Assembly (NCBI GenBank): GCA_030618105.1
Contig: JAUXED010000012.1
Span: 1-39,296, forward strand
Origin: Bacteroidota bacterium
GTDB lineage: Bacteria > Bacteroidota > Bacteroidia > Bacteroidales > VadinHA17
Direction: 5' to 3'
Length of the DNA stretch: 39,296 bases
A program made the translations under genes and the position numbers. The notes beneath the pieces were generated by a model that was not told the DNA's origin, did not search any database, and saw only the letters and a list, made by a program, of their open reading frames with translations. Below are positions 14,268 to 23,132 of this stretch, in pieces; the stretch's first letter is position 1; every line of letters starts with the position of its first letter.

Positions 14268-15269
14268 CTAATGCAATATTTTAAAGATCAATTCTTTCAA
14301 CAAATTCCCGGAGTCAATACCGGTATTGCCCCAGCCCTTTGATTTCAAATCATACTCTCTCAGTAATGAAATTATTTCAACAAGTTTATGTGAGCTGTAA
14401 TTGCTTGCTGCTTTCTTATATTCATTTACAAAAAATGGATTAATTTTTAGTTCAGAGGCTACTGTTGCAGATGACTTGTTTTTCAAGGAATGGTAGGCCA
14501 GAACCTTGCTGAAAAAGAAATTCAGAGATGAAATAGTAAGTGTAATTGGATTATTTTTCGGGTTTGCTGCAAAATAGTTAACAATACGATTTGCTTTAAG
14601 AATGTCTTTAACGGATAAAGCATTTGTTAGTTCAAAATTGTTGAAATCTTTGCTTATCCCAATATTTTCTTCAATAGTTTCAAGATCAATTTTTTTGATA
14701 TCCGGTGAAAGTGCAATAAATATTTTTTCCAGTTCACCGACTATCTTACTGAGATCAGATCCCAGATATTCGGTTAACAATAATGAAGCTTCAGGTGTAA
14801 TATAATAATTGCGTTCCTTCAAATAGTTGCTTATCCAATCAGGTATTTTATTGTCATACAGCTTATTGGATTCGAACACCAAACTTTTTTCTTTCAATAG
14901 ATTATACAATTTTTTTCTTTTATCAAATTTCTTGTATTTGTATGCAATAACCAGCAGGGTTGACTTAAGCGGGCTTTTTACGTAATAAATTAAATCTTCA
15001 AGTTTATCCAGATATTGAGCTTCCTTAACAATAACAACCTGATTATTTGCCATCATAGGGAATCTTTTAGCTGCATTTATTATTGTTGGGACATTGGTGT
15101 CACGGCCATAAAAGATAGTCTGATTAAATGATTTATCTGATTCGGAGAGGATATTATCAACTATATAATTCGTTATCTTATCTATGTAGTAGGGTTCTTC
15201 TCCATGGAGGAAATATATGGGTTTAAAATTCTTATCTTCAAGATCCTGAATGATTTGGTTGTAGGTCAT
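14268..15269 (-). CDS. holA: DNA polymerase III subunit delta
   Basis: This 333-residue protein has the HolA N-terminus KPIYFLHGEEPYYIDKITNY and blocks such as VVIVKEAQYLDKLEDLIYY, DWISNYLKERNYYITPEASLLL and LGSDLSKIVGELEKI, ending in the helical collar domain. It is the clamp-loader subunit that opens the sliding clamp during chromosome replication. The N-terminal AAA+ module lacks a working P-loop, as in all delta subunits. The start lies three bases after the AMP nucleosidase stop, so the genes form an operon. The length is normal for the family. Confidence 0.95.
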   Translation of the reverse strand: MTYNQIIQDLEDKNFKPIYFLHGEEPYYIDKITNYIVDNILSESDKSFNQTIFYGRDTNVPTIINAAKRFPMMANNQVVIVKEAQYLDKLEDLIYYVKSPLKSTLLVIAYKYKKFDKRKKLYNLLKEKSLVFESNKLYDNKIPDWISNYLKERNYYITPEASLLLTEYLGSDLSKIVGELEKIFIALSPDIKKIDLETIEENIGISKDFNNFELTNALSVKDILKANRIVNYFAANPKNNPITLTISSLNFFFSKVLAYHSLKNKSSATVASELKINPFFVNEYKKAASNYSSHKLVEIISLLREYDLKSKGWGNTGIDSGNLLKELIFKILH

Positions 15270-15272
15270 CTA

Positions 15273-16043
15273 TTAAAATTTAAGATGTTTCATTGAGGAA
15301 CCTTTATTGATCAATTCCAGCAATGAATCTATTCCAATTTGCAAGTGTTCTTCCACAAAGCTGTATGTTACTTTTTTATCACTTTTTGTTGTTTTAATTC
15401 CGGTTGAAATCATTGGTTGGTCTGATACTAACAGAAGTGCGCCTGATGGAATACTATTGACGAATCCTACGGTAAATATAGTCGCAGATTCCATATCAAT
15501 TGCCATAGCTTTTGTCTTTCTAAGGTATTTCTTGAACCTTTCATCATATTCCCAAACCCGGCGGTTAGTTGTATAAACAGTACCGGTCCAGTAGTCACGT
15601 CCATGATCACATATTGCAGAAGAAACTGCTCTTTGCAGGTTAAAAGCAGGTAACGCGGGGACTTCGAGAGGGAGATAATCGTTTGAAGTACCATCGCTTC
15701 TGATAGCTGCAATAGGGAGTATCAGGTCGCCAAGTTTGTTCTTCTTCTTCAGTCCTCCACATTTTCCAAGAAAAAGGACAGCTTTTGGGCGAATTGCACT
15801 TAACAGATCCATTATTGTTGCAGCATTAGCACTTCCCATTCCAAAGTCAATGATTGTAATACCCCTGGCGGTTGCATTTATCATATTTTCTTTTATCCCT
15901 TTTATCGGTACATTACACCAACGGGCGAATAATTCAACATAATATGAAAAATTTGTTAGTAATATGTACTTGCCAAAACTATCGAGATCAATACCTGTAT
16001 ATCGCGGTAACCAGTTTTCAACTATTTCTTTCTTTGTTTTCAT
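15273..16043 (-). CDS. amn: AMP nucleosidase, short form
   Basis: This 256-residue protein is of the nucleoside phosphorylase fold. It shows FGMGSANAATIMDLLSAI, VLFLGKCGGL, LPIAAIRSDGTSNDYLP, AIDMESATIFTVGF and LLLVSDQPM, the last two forming the nucleobase pocket. In Bacteroidota the short AMP nucleosidase splits AMP into adenine and ribose 5-phosphate; it lacks the N-terminal regulatory domain of the Escherichia coli enzyme. It is the first gene of an operon with holA. A purine or uridine phosphorylase assignment is less likely because of the length and the SDGTSNDYLP block. Confidence 0.88.
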   Translation of the reverse strand: MKTKKEIVENWLPRYTGIDLDSFGKYILLTNFSYYVELFARWCNVPIKGIKENMINATARGITIIDFGMGSANAATIMDLLSAIRPKAVLFLGKCGGLKKKNKLGDLILPIAAIRSDGTSNDYLPLEVPALPAFNLQRAVSSAICDHGRDYWTGTVYTTNRRVWEYDERFKKYLRKTKAMAIDMESATIFTVGFVNSIPSGALLLVSDQPMISTGIKTTKSDKKVTYSFVEEHLQIGIDSLLELINKGSSMKHLKF

Positions 16044-16122
16044 AATACATATTTCAAATTATTCTCTATTTGTAAAAAAGAATAAGTTATTTTTGCGAAG
16101 ATAGTAAAAACAAGTATACAAT

Positions 16123-16575
16123 TTGGAGAATTTAAGCTTACCGGCATATGATTTCAGGTATATTGTAAAAGAAAATAAAAAGTATATTTTCGATATAATA
16201 AGAAAGAAATATGTCTTGCTAACACCAGAAGAGTGGGTAAGGCAAAACTTTATACGTTACCTGATAAATGAAAAAGGTTACATTCAATCGTTGATACGGG
16301 TTGAGATGTTTTTTAAATTGAACCGGCTTGCAAAAAGAGCGGATATTGCATTATTTAACAGGAACGGGCAACCAAAAGTACTTGTCGAATGCAAATCTCC
16401 CAAAGTAACGATCAATCAGGTTGTTTTTGAACAGGTGGCAAGATATAATTTAGGTTTCAAAGTTGATTTCTTAATAGTGACTAATGGATTGCAACATTAT
16501 TGTTGCAAGATGGATTATAAGCAAAAAGCATATTCTTTTCTGAAAGAAATACCTGGTTTTGAGGAAATGGAATAG
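16123..16575 (+). CDS. HsdR N-terminal domain (type I restriction R-like) small protein
   Basis: This 150-residue protein matches the HSDR_N_2 domain: PEEWVRQNFIRYLI, then KRADIALFNRNGQPKVLVECKSP with the PD-(D/E)xK-type residues (Asp, and ECK). It contains only the nuclease-like domain and no helicase, so it is not a full restriction subunit; such stand-alone copies are common in Bacteroidota and their role is unknown. It seems to start at a TTG (16123), because an in-frame stop lies at 16102 and no ATG follows until the middle of the domain. A TATTTTTG -7 element at 16088-16095 fits. The stop codon is the TAG inside the first GGAATAGAG unit of the repeat that follows. Confidence 0.85.
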   Translation: MENLSLPAYDFRYIVKENKKYIFDIIRKKYVLLTPEEWVRQNFIRYLINEKGYIQSLIRVEMFFKLNRLAKRADIALFNRNGQPKVLVECKSPKVTINQVVFEQVARYNLGFKVDFLIVTNGLQHYCCKMDYKQKAYSFLKEIPGFEEME

Positions 16576-16809
16576 AGGGAATAGAGGGAATAGAGGGGAT
16601 AAAGGGGATAAAGGGAATAGAGGGAATAAATGGAATATTGGAACGTTTGAGCAAACTTGTTTGCGAAAACCTCATAGCCTGTCCCGAACTTGATTCGGGA
16701 AGCAGGTTGTGGGTAGGATTGTGGGAGCGAATAATGATGGAATGTTGGAAAAATGGGAAGAAAATAAAAGATTTATTCATTTGCTTTATTGCCGACTGCT
16801 GACTGCCGA
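16567..16809 (+). repeat. Gene-end repeat element, copy C (array, two hairpins and GACTGCCGA tail)
   Basis: This fills the gap between two convergent genes. It begins with about seven GGGAATAGAG/GGGATAAAG units (to 16640), then GGAATATTGGAA, a perfect GCAAAC-TT-GTTTGC hairpin (16651-16664), a REP-like hairpin (16678-16706), and ends with GACTGCTGACTGCCGATTA, which supplies the acetyltransferase stop. The layout parallels copies A and B but the tail differs. Confidence 0.85.
16678..16706. terminator. REP-like hairpin TCCCGAA/TTCGGGA
   Basis: TCCCGAA, a five-base loop CTTGA and TTCGGGA form a perfect 7-bp stem, extended outward by CCTG/CAGG across small bulges. Its GC-rich look in AT-rich DNA resembles REP-type intergenic elements. 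It could end transcription from both convergent genes. Confidence 0.5.
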
Positions 16810-17358
16810 TTATTCCTTTTCACCACTGATCAGTTGAAGGAAATATTCATTTTTTCTTCCTGCCCCTGTTTTATTCCACTCTTTTTTTTCTCCTGTGATC
16901 CTGAATCCGTGTTTTTCGAATAGTTTAAGACTTGCAGTATTACCTACATCTACATTAGCAAATAATTGATGTAGTTTCAAAATTTCAAAAGAGTAGTTGA
17001 TCAGGGCCTCGAGAGCTTCAGATGCATAACCCATTTGCCTGAGTTCCTCATTCATTATAAGAATACCAATACCTGCTCTTTCATGAAAGGGATCATAATC
17101 AAAGAGATCAATTGTTCCTATGGTCTGCTCAAGTATTTTAATATGCAGATCGATCATAAATCGCTGTTGCTTTGTTTCATAGATGTCTTTATGAGAATTC
17201 TCAATAAATTGCCTGAGAATAAACTTTGAAAAAGGGGAAGTGGTATTGCCTGCCTGCCAGACAGAAGTATTATTTTCCCATTCGTAGAGTAATTCAAGAT
17301 CTTCCGGCTCAGGGGCTCTGAGTGATATATTTTTGTTCTTTAGATAGTTTTTATCCAA
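16810..17358 (-). CDS. GNAT family N-acetyltransferase
   Basis: This 182-residue protein is a RimJ/RimL- or SpeG-like GNAT enzyme. Visible are ISLRAPEPEDLELLYEWENN at the N-terminus, LRQMGYASEALEAL as the acetyl-CoA-binding loop (Q/RxxGxG/A), and NTASLKLFEKHGFRITGEK as the C-terminal motif. It should transfer an acetyl group from acetyl-CoA to an amine; polyamines or protein N-termini are the usual substrates of relatives, but nothing here selects one. It lies 114 bases downstream of the last PorE-like gene and could share its transcript, although a hairpin lies between them. Confidence 0.88.
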   Translation of the reverse strand: MDKNYLKNKNISLRAPEPEDLELLYEWENNTSVWQAGNTTSPFSKFILRQFIENSHKDIYETKQQRFMIDLHIKILEQTIGTIDLFDYDPFHERAGIGILIMNEELRQMGYASEALEALINYSFEILKLHQLFANVDVGNTASLKLFEKHGFRITGEKKEWNKTGAGRKNEYFLQLISGEKE

Positions 17359-17389
17359 TTGTCCGGAGATTTTTTACGTTCTTCCGACT

Positions 17390-17421
17390 CTGCCAGGAAC
17401 ACCTGCGGCGCACTCTGGCAG
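17390..17421. terminator. CTGCCAG/CTGGCAG hairpin
   Basis: Inverted copies of CTGCCAG frame a GC-rich 18-base loop between the end of the paralogue array and the acetyltransferase start. It may be a terminator or a REP-like element. An AAAGTTGAAAGTAAAAAG-type repeat follows the upstream gene's stop. Confidence 0.4.
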
Positions 17422-17472
17422 GTCTATTATATCTTTATTCTTCCCTTTTTAACTTTTTACTTTCAACTTCTT

Positions 17473-19404
17473 CTATTCCTCCATTTGCCGGTAAACTTTT
17501 TTAATAAATATTTGTTCAGGATATCCCATATTTATTATGTCCGTTCTATGTTGTTCAGCTTCTTCAAGAGTTCTTAGTCTGCCTGTTGTATAACGATAAA
17601 ACAGGTCTTTTCCGAAAAGAACTTTCACATCATCAAGTCCTATAAAAAAAGAAATATCAACAGGGTTATAAAGTGCCATAAGTTGAACGGTAAAGTATAA
17701 AATCTCTCTGTTATCTTCATCAGTTTCATTAACATCTTTTGTTTCAACATCTGTAATGAGTAATGAAGAGTCAATTGATTCGATTACAGTTACCTTTGAG
17801 AAGTCTATGTTAACCGGTACAGGTTTCTCTTTAACAAACGTACTATCAGGTTCCAGTCTGACATCAATAGTTATTATAGATTCCGGACTATCCTCATCAA
17901 GGGAAAGTTCTTTTGTTTGTTTGAAATATCCTATCCCTTCATAAAAAAGTTCATAATCTCCAGTACCGGTAATAAAACTGTATAGTCCGGTAGTTTTATT
18001 CGGGTAACTTACATCAATAGTATCGTTGCTGATGGTATCAATAAGACTGATTGGGAAATCCTCATTAAACAAAATTGCAGGATCCGGTACACTTATTATT
18101 CCTCTAATCTCAAAAACAAGTTCAATTTTCTTCGAGAAGAGATTTATTTTGAATATTTCTTTCTCTTTATAACCTGTAAGCATTGAATAATAAGCAATTG
18201 TTCCATTTCCAATGGGCTGGAAAAATAGATCATCATCGGTGCTATTAATTGGATAACCTATATTTTCAGGTTTTTGCCAGGTGTTGCTTTTCTTTTTTGC
18301 CTTAAATATATCGTATCCTCCTATGGTGTAATGACCTTCGGAGCTGAAAAACAGGATAGAATCATTATTGGTTAGGAAAGGAGTGCCTTCATTGAAAGGC
18401 GTATTTATTGAAGTCCCGAGATTATTAGCAGGACCCCATGTTCCATCAGATTGTAATTCAGACAGATAAATGTCTGTTCCTCCTTCTCCTGCATCCCGGT
18501 TACTGGTAAAGAATAATGTATTACCATCTTTACTGATACTTGCATGTGACTCGTAATATTTTGTATTGATATTATTGTTAAGCTTCATTATCTTGCTCCA
18601 GGTACCATCGGAATAATTACTTACATAAATATTTCCAACAAAGTCATCCGCTTTGTAGATGAATAATTGTGTGCCATCATAATTAAGAGAGGAAGATGAG
18701 ATATCTCTTTGATTTGAGAGCTGACTGGTTATTTCGGTTGGAGGGCTCCATTTACCACTAACTTTTTGTGACATATAAATAGAATTTTCTTCTCCCATTT
18801 CACATGTATAAACCATAGTATTCCCATCTCCTGAAACAGCCGGTCTGTGATTAATAGCAACAATATTTATTTTTTCCCCGAGGGTTTTCTTAGTGAAATC
18901 CAGTGGGGTTTCCATTAATTTTTTTGCATTTTTACATGCCATAATCTCCTGATCAACAAAATCGGAATTAACCATTCTACCCTCACCTGATAACAGATCC
19001 TTGAACTTTGCATATGTTAAGATGGCTTTATCAAGGTTGTTATTGATCCGGAATGCATTACCAAGTGAAAAATATGCATCCAATGGTGCCCTTTTTTCAT
19101 TGAACCGTGTTACTTTGGCTCCATATTCAGAATTTGTTATGGCACTTTGAAGGAAGGGAATGGCTTTTGTCTTTTCATGAGGTATATGTAGATAACAATT
19201 ACCTATCTTATATTGAATATTGGCATTTTCAGGCATCATCTGGTTTAAAACCATATATATCTCATTAGCCTTTTCATATTCACCGTATAAATAGTGAGAT
19301 TCGGCTACAATAAAGAAATCTCTCATCTGGGACTTGCTCTGGGCAAGTGACACAGACATGCTAAGCCAGACGAAAATAGCTAATAAGTAAAATATTTTTC
19401 TCAT
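17473..19404 (-). CDS. PorE-like TPR/PD40 protein 1, SPOR C-terminus
   Basis: This 643-residue secreted protein has a signal peptide (residues 1-22, ending SLAQ), TPR-like helices with KANEIYMVLNQMMPENAN, a PD40 beta-propeller (blades of SKDGNTLFFTSNRDAGEGGTD type), a beta-sandwich near 440-540 and a SPOR-like domain from about 563 (YFTVQLMALYNPVD, FYRYTTGRLRTLEEAEQ). The order TPR, propeller, sandwich recalls PorE of the type IX secretion system, whose C-terminus is OmpA-like instead. SPOR domains bind denuded peptidoglycan, so this copy may localise to septa. Cys70 and Cys157 match positions conserved in four sister proteins. It is the last gene of the array. Confidence 0.85.
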   Translation of the reverse strand: MRKIFYLLAIFVWLSMSVSLAQSKSQMRDFFIVAESHYLYGEYEKANEIYMVLNQMMPENANIQYKIGNCYLHIPHEKTKAIPFLQSAITNSEYGAKVTRFNEKRAPLDAYFSLGNAFRINNNLDKAILTYAKFKDLLSGEGRMVNSDFVDQEIMACKNAKKLMETPLDFTKKTLGEKINIVAINHRPAVSGDGNTMVYTCEMGEENSIYMSQKVSGKWSPPTEITSQLSNQRDISSSSLNYDGTQLFIYKADDFVGNIYVSNYSDGTWSKIMKLNNNINTKYYESHASISKDGNTLFFTSNRDAGEGGTDIYLSELQSDGTWGPANNLGTSINTPFNEGTPFLTNNDSILFFSSEGHYTIGGYDIFKAKKKSNTWQKPENIGYPINSTDDDLFFQPIGNGTIAYYSMLTGYKEKEIFKINLFSKKIELVFEIRGIISVPDPAILFNEDFPISLIDTISNDTIDVSYPNKTTGLYSFITGTGDYELFYEGIGYFKQTKELSLDEDSPESIITIDVRLEPDSTFVKEKPVPVNIDFSKVTVIESIDSSLLITDVETKDVNETDEDNREILYFTVQLMALYNPVDISFFIGLDDVKVLFGKDLFYRYTTGRLRTLEEAEQHRTDIINMGYPEQIFIKKVYRQMEE

Positions 19405-19492
19405 ACCTGAATCATCTAAATATAAACAAATATATTGTTTAAAAACAATTATTTTATAATGGTTTCTCTAAACTTTGAAATACTTTTAAGGA

Positions 19493-20965
19493 CTATTCTT
19501 CATATTTAAAGTAATAATTTCCTGATTCGGTTACATAAGTGAACTTACCTTCTGCTTTGTTAAAGTATATTGTAGCGATAACTTTGTTTGTTAATTTATC
19601 TATAATTCTGATATTGAAATTTTTATCTATTATTAAAATTTTGCCATTCATGTCAACAGGTCCGGAAAACTCACTATCGGTTTTATCTTCATCAGGTATG
19701 ATTTTTATCCTGTATATATCTTTATTACCAAGCCCCTCACGGCTGATTTTTGATATATAACCAATGTATCCATTTCCTACAGGATTGTAAAAAATATTAT
19801 CACTTGTTGTATTTACCGGATATCCGATGTTAGTCGGATTGTCCCATTTACCGTTTTCTTTCAATCCCGAGTAAAATATGTCGAAGCCTCCCATGTTATA
19901 ATGTCCCTCCGAACTAAAATAGAGTATCTTGCCATCGGCAGAAAGGAAAGGAGTTTCTTCATTATAAATGGTATTTATTTTGGAACCAAGGTTTTCAGCG
20001 GGTCCCCATTGCCCGTTTTTCATTTTCTTTGAACTATATATATCCAGTTCCCCCTCGCCCCCTTTTTTGTTACTGGTGAAATACAGAGTATACCCATCAG
20101 AAGAAACAGTGGCATGAGTTTCAGCATGGTTTGAATTTATATTTTCACCCAGCAGTTCCATATTTGTCCACCATCCGTCTTTAAACTTACTTATATATAT
20201 ATCCCGGTTGTTATTACGGCCTTTTACCAGGAACAACTCTTTCCCATCATAAGAAAGACATGTAGGGACAGCATCACCATCCGAACCAACCTGTGGTGTA
20301 ATATTTTCAGGATCTGTCCATTGTCCGTTAATTTTTTTCGATTGATATATAGCGTTATAAAACTTTAAATCTGTCATGAATACAATAGTATTTTCGTCCT
20401 GAGATATGACAGGATTATAATTGGCTGAAGAATTATTTATTGGTTCTCCAAGGTTTGTTTCTTTAATCTTGATAGGAATGTCCTGAATGATCTTTGCTTT
20501 TCCGCATGAACTTATTTCATTATTAACCAGGTTCAGGTTATAATTATCTTCAAAATCAGGCATATCTCTAAAGGTGTTATATGCCTCCAGGGCTTTATCC
20601 AGTTGATTATTAATTCTATAAGCTTTGCCCAGATAGAAATGAGAGTGCCATGGAGCTTGCTTTTCCTTTATCGATTTACTTTTATATTTCAGGGTGGTGT
20701 TTTGTGAAGCTTCTTCAAAAAAGGGAATTCCCTTGTATTCTTCACCCGTTATATTCAGGTAACATAATCCTATTTTATATTTTATATTATCATTCATAAG
20801 ATTTGTGCCCTCAAGCTGAAGAAAATTGAATAAGGCTTCAGGATAGTCTTCAATCTGGAAAAAGAAATCACCATCATCAAGAAACTCTTCCGGTGTATTT
20901 TCTATCTGTGAATATCCGGGGAAGCAGATGACAGCTATTAGCAATAGAAAAACCAAACGTTTCAT
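19493..20965 (-). CDS. PorE-like TPR/PD40 protein 2, no C-terminal anchor
   Basis: This 490-residue protein has a signal peptide (MKRLVFLLLIAVICFPGYSQ), the TPR region, and a PD40 propeller with blades of SSDGYTLYFTSNKKGGEGELD type. It ends within the following beta-sandwich (YVTESGNYYFKYEE), so the wall-binding module present in its sisters is missing. The 88 bases downstream show no remnant of one. Cys68 and Cys154 are kept. It may be a soluble periplasmic partner of the anchored copies or a decaying one; the open frame and intact propeller favour a functional protein. It is transcribed with the rest of the array. Confidence 0.82.
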   Translation of the reverse strand: MKRLVFLLLIAVICFPGYSQIENTPEEFLDDGDFFFQIEDYPEALFNFLQLEGTNLMNDNIKYKIGLCYLNITGEEYKGIPFFEEASQNTTLKYKSKSIKEKQAPWHSHFYLGKAYRINNQLDKALEAYNTFRDMPDFEDNYNLNLVNNEISSCGKAKIIQDIPIKIKETNLGEPINNSSANYNPVISQDENTIVFMTDLKFYNAIYQSKKINGQWTDPENITPQVGSDGDAVPTCLSYDGKELFLVKGRNNNRDIYISKFKDGWWTNMELLGENINSNHAETHATVSSDGYTLYFTSNKKGGEGELDIYSSKKMKNGQWGPAENLGSKINTIYNEETPFLSADGKILYFSSEGHYNMGGFDIFYSGLKENGKWDNPTNIGYPVNTTSDNIFYNPVGNGYIGYISKISREGLGNKDIYRIKIIPDEDKTDSEFSGPVDMNGKILIIDKNFNIRIIDKLTNKVIATIYFNKAEGKFTYVTESGNYYFKYEE

Positions 20966-21126
20966 TGGTTTATTATTTATGATTACCTTCTATAATGAAT
21001 ATTCGATAAAATTTTATTCAACTATTTGTCTTTTTTTATTCAATTATATCAAAATTAAGAAATTGATTGGAAAAACAGAATAAAGCAAGAATTATTTGAG
21101 AAAAAAACAGTCCACAATCATCTTAT

Positions 21127-22992
21127 CTACTTTTTATTTCCTCCTTCTATCTTCTTTAACAGTTCCCTGGTAACTTTTCTAATAAATATATCATCAGCAT
21201 ATCCCATTTTTCGTATTTCCTTTCTGAGTTGTTTAGCTTCTTTATAAGTTTTTAGTATCCCTGTAGTATAACGATAAAACTGGTCTTTTCCGAAAGCAAC
21301 TTTCACATCATCAATTCCTGCAAAAAAGGAAACATCAACAGGGTTATAAAGTGCCATGAGTTGCACGGTATAGTATAGAAACTCTCTGTCATCTTTATCT
21401 GTCTTGTAAGTTTCTTCTTTCTTTACGGGTTTAAGTTCGGTCTTTATATTTATTTCGTCTATGGAATAATCAGAGGGTATTATAAATTCAGTTTTACCAT
21501 CAGAGTATCCATTGACAGAAGCAATTACTTCGTATTTACCGGGTTTTGAGATGGAGTAAACAAATTTACCGGAGGGTAGTTTAGCTTTAGGAGATGCAAT
21601 TTTTCTGGAAGTTGCAGACTCCAGAATATCAATATTTATTTCCCCCTTAGTTTCAGCGGTAAATCCGGAGGCAATAACCACACCTTTGATTTTTACCTTC
21701 CTTGGATTATTGTCAGAATAGATATTCAGATAGTAAATATCTTTGCCACCGTAACTATCCTCATTGCCAAATATTGAATAATAGGCACCAGTCCCGTTAT
21801 TGTGAGGCGAAAAGAAGATGTCATCATCAGTGGAATTAATAGGGTACCCGATATTTACAGGTTTTGTCCAATTATCTGAAACAGATTTTTCAGTATAGAA
21901 GATATCAAATCCGCCTAAGTTTTCATGACCCTGAGAGCTAAAATAGAGCTTTTTACCATCACGGGTAAGAGAGGGGCAATCTTCACTGTAACAAGTATTT
22001 ACAACAGGCCCTAAATTAACCGCGTTACCCCAGTCACCAGTTAACGGATTTTTTTTAGACTTGTATATATCAAGACCTCCGTAACCTTTAATCCTGCTGC
22101 TTGAAAAATATAATGTGGAACCATCCGGGGATTCAGATGCATATGATTCCCAGTATTTCGTATTTATGTTCATATTTAATTTTACAGCATTAGTCCAGAC
22201 ATTATCTTTGAAATAACTTACATATATATCACTGTTAAGATTGTCGTTTTTTGTCATATAAAGTGTTTGCCCGTTAGCCGATAGTGAGGAGATATAAAGA
22301 TCTCCATCTGATTTGATCTGAGGGGTCAGATTAACAGGCATAGTCCATTTTCCATCAATCTTTTTACTAAGCATAATTGCATCATAAAACTTTAAACCGG
22401 TCATGAATACAATTGTATTACCATCTTGCGAAATTCCAGGGTAATAATTGTTATAGGCATCATTGATATTTTGCCCAAGGTTATATGAATCGAAGTGAGT
22501 TTTATTCTGCTTTAGTTTTTTTGCATTCTTGCATGACTCAATTTGCTTCTTAACAAAATTAATGTTAAGAGTATCAGCGGGGTGGTGAAAAGTGAGATGT
22601 TTTTCGTACATCTGTTTTGCTTTAATTATCTCGTTATTAATTTGGTATGCATTAGCAAGATAAAAATATGCATCATAAGGGGCTTTTTTTTCATTGAAAT
22701 CCCCTTCTTTATATCTGTTTGTGAGATTATTAATAGCTTTTTCGAAATAAGGGATGGCTTTATCTTTTCCCCCCTGAATATTAAGATAACACAATCCTGC
22801 CCTAAAATTTAGATTAGCATTATCAGGGTATTTATCGATAAGCTGGAGGTAAAAAGGTAAAGCATCCGGGAATTCTTTATGTAATACAAAATATTCACCA
22901 TCAAGGAACATCTCCTTTTCCTCGTCTTTTTGTGCAAATAGTGTTGGAATAGAAATAAAAGAAAAAAGCAGAATAATCAGCAACTTGTTCAT
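21127..22992 (-). CDS. PorE-like TPR/PD40 protein 3, SPOR C-terminus, hybrid gene
   Basis: This 621-residue protein has signal peptide MNKLLIILLFSFISIPTLFA, TPRs, PD40 propeller, a CarboxypepD_reg-like domain (KIKGVVIASGFTAETKGEIN) and a SPOR-like domain (EFLYYTVQLMALYNPVD, FYRYTTGILKTYKEAKQ). From the start to about residue 530 it is nearly identical to protein 5; its last 80 residues instead match protein 1. The junction reads KKEETYKTDKDDREF: EETYK is left over from the start of an OmpA domain as in protein 5. I use the ATG at 22992 because the one at 23016 lies before the expected transcript start (TAAATTTG at 23019-23026) and because the signal peptide begins here. Cys68 and Cys154 are kept. 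Confidence 0.85.
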   Translation of the reverse strand: MNKLLIILLFSFISIPTLFAQKDEEKEMFLDGEYFVLHKEFPDALPFYLQLIDKYPDNANLNFRAGLCYLNIQGGKDKAIPYFEKAINNLTNRYKEGDFNEKKAPYDAYFYLANAYQINNEIIKAKQMYEKHLTFHHPADTLNINFVKKQIESCKNAKKLKQNKTHFDSYNLGQNINDAYNNYYPGISQDGNTIVFMTGLKFYDAIMLSKKIDGKWTMPVNLTPQIKSDGDLYISSLSANGQTLYMTKNDNLNSDIYVSYFKDNVWTNAVKLNMNINTKYWESYASESPDGSTLYFSSSRIKGYGGLDIYKSKKNPLTGDWGNAVNLGPVVNTCYSEDCPSLTRDGKKLYFSSQGHENLGGFDIFYTEKSVSDNWTKPVNIGYPINSTDDDIFFSPHNNGTGAYYSIFGNEDSYGGKDIYYLNIYSDNNPRKVKIKGVVIASGFTAETKGEINIDILESATSRKIASPKAKLPSGKFVYSISKPGKYEVIASVNGYSDGKTEFIIPSDYSIDEINIKTELKPVKKEETYKTDKDDREFLYYTVQLMALYNPVDVSFFAGIDDVKVAFGKDQFYRYTTGILKTYKEAKQLRKEIRKMGYADDIFIRKVTRELLKKIEGGNKK

Positions 22993-23084
22993 AGATACAC
23001 TTATTAACCAAATCATAACAAATTTAACAATTTATGAATGCATTAAAAATATATTTTTTCTACCTTTTTTATAAAACTCGTGTG

Positions 23085-23132
23085 GACTGTGGACTGCCGA
23101 CTGTGGACTGCCGACTGTAGATTGTGGACTGA
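23085..23132. repeat. GGACTGCCGACTGT repeat
   Basis: About five copies of TGTGGACTGCCGAC-like words lie next to the stop of PorE-like protein 4. The same words end repeat copy C at 16792-16809. Confidence 0.8.
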
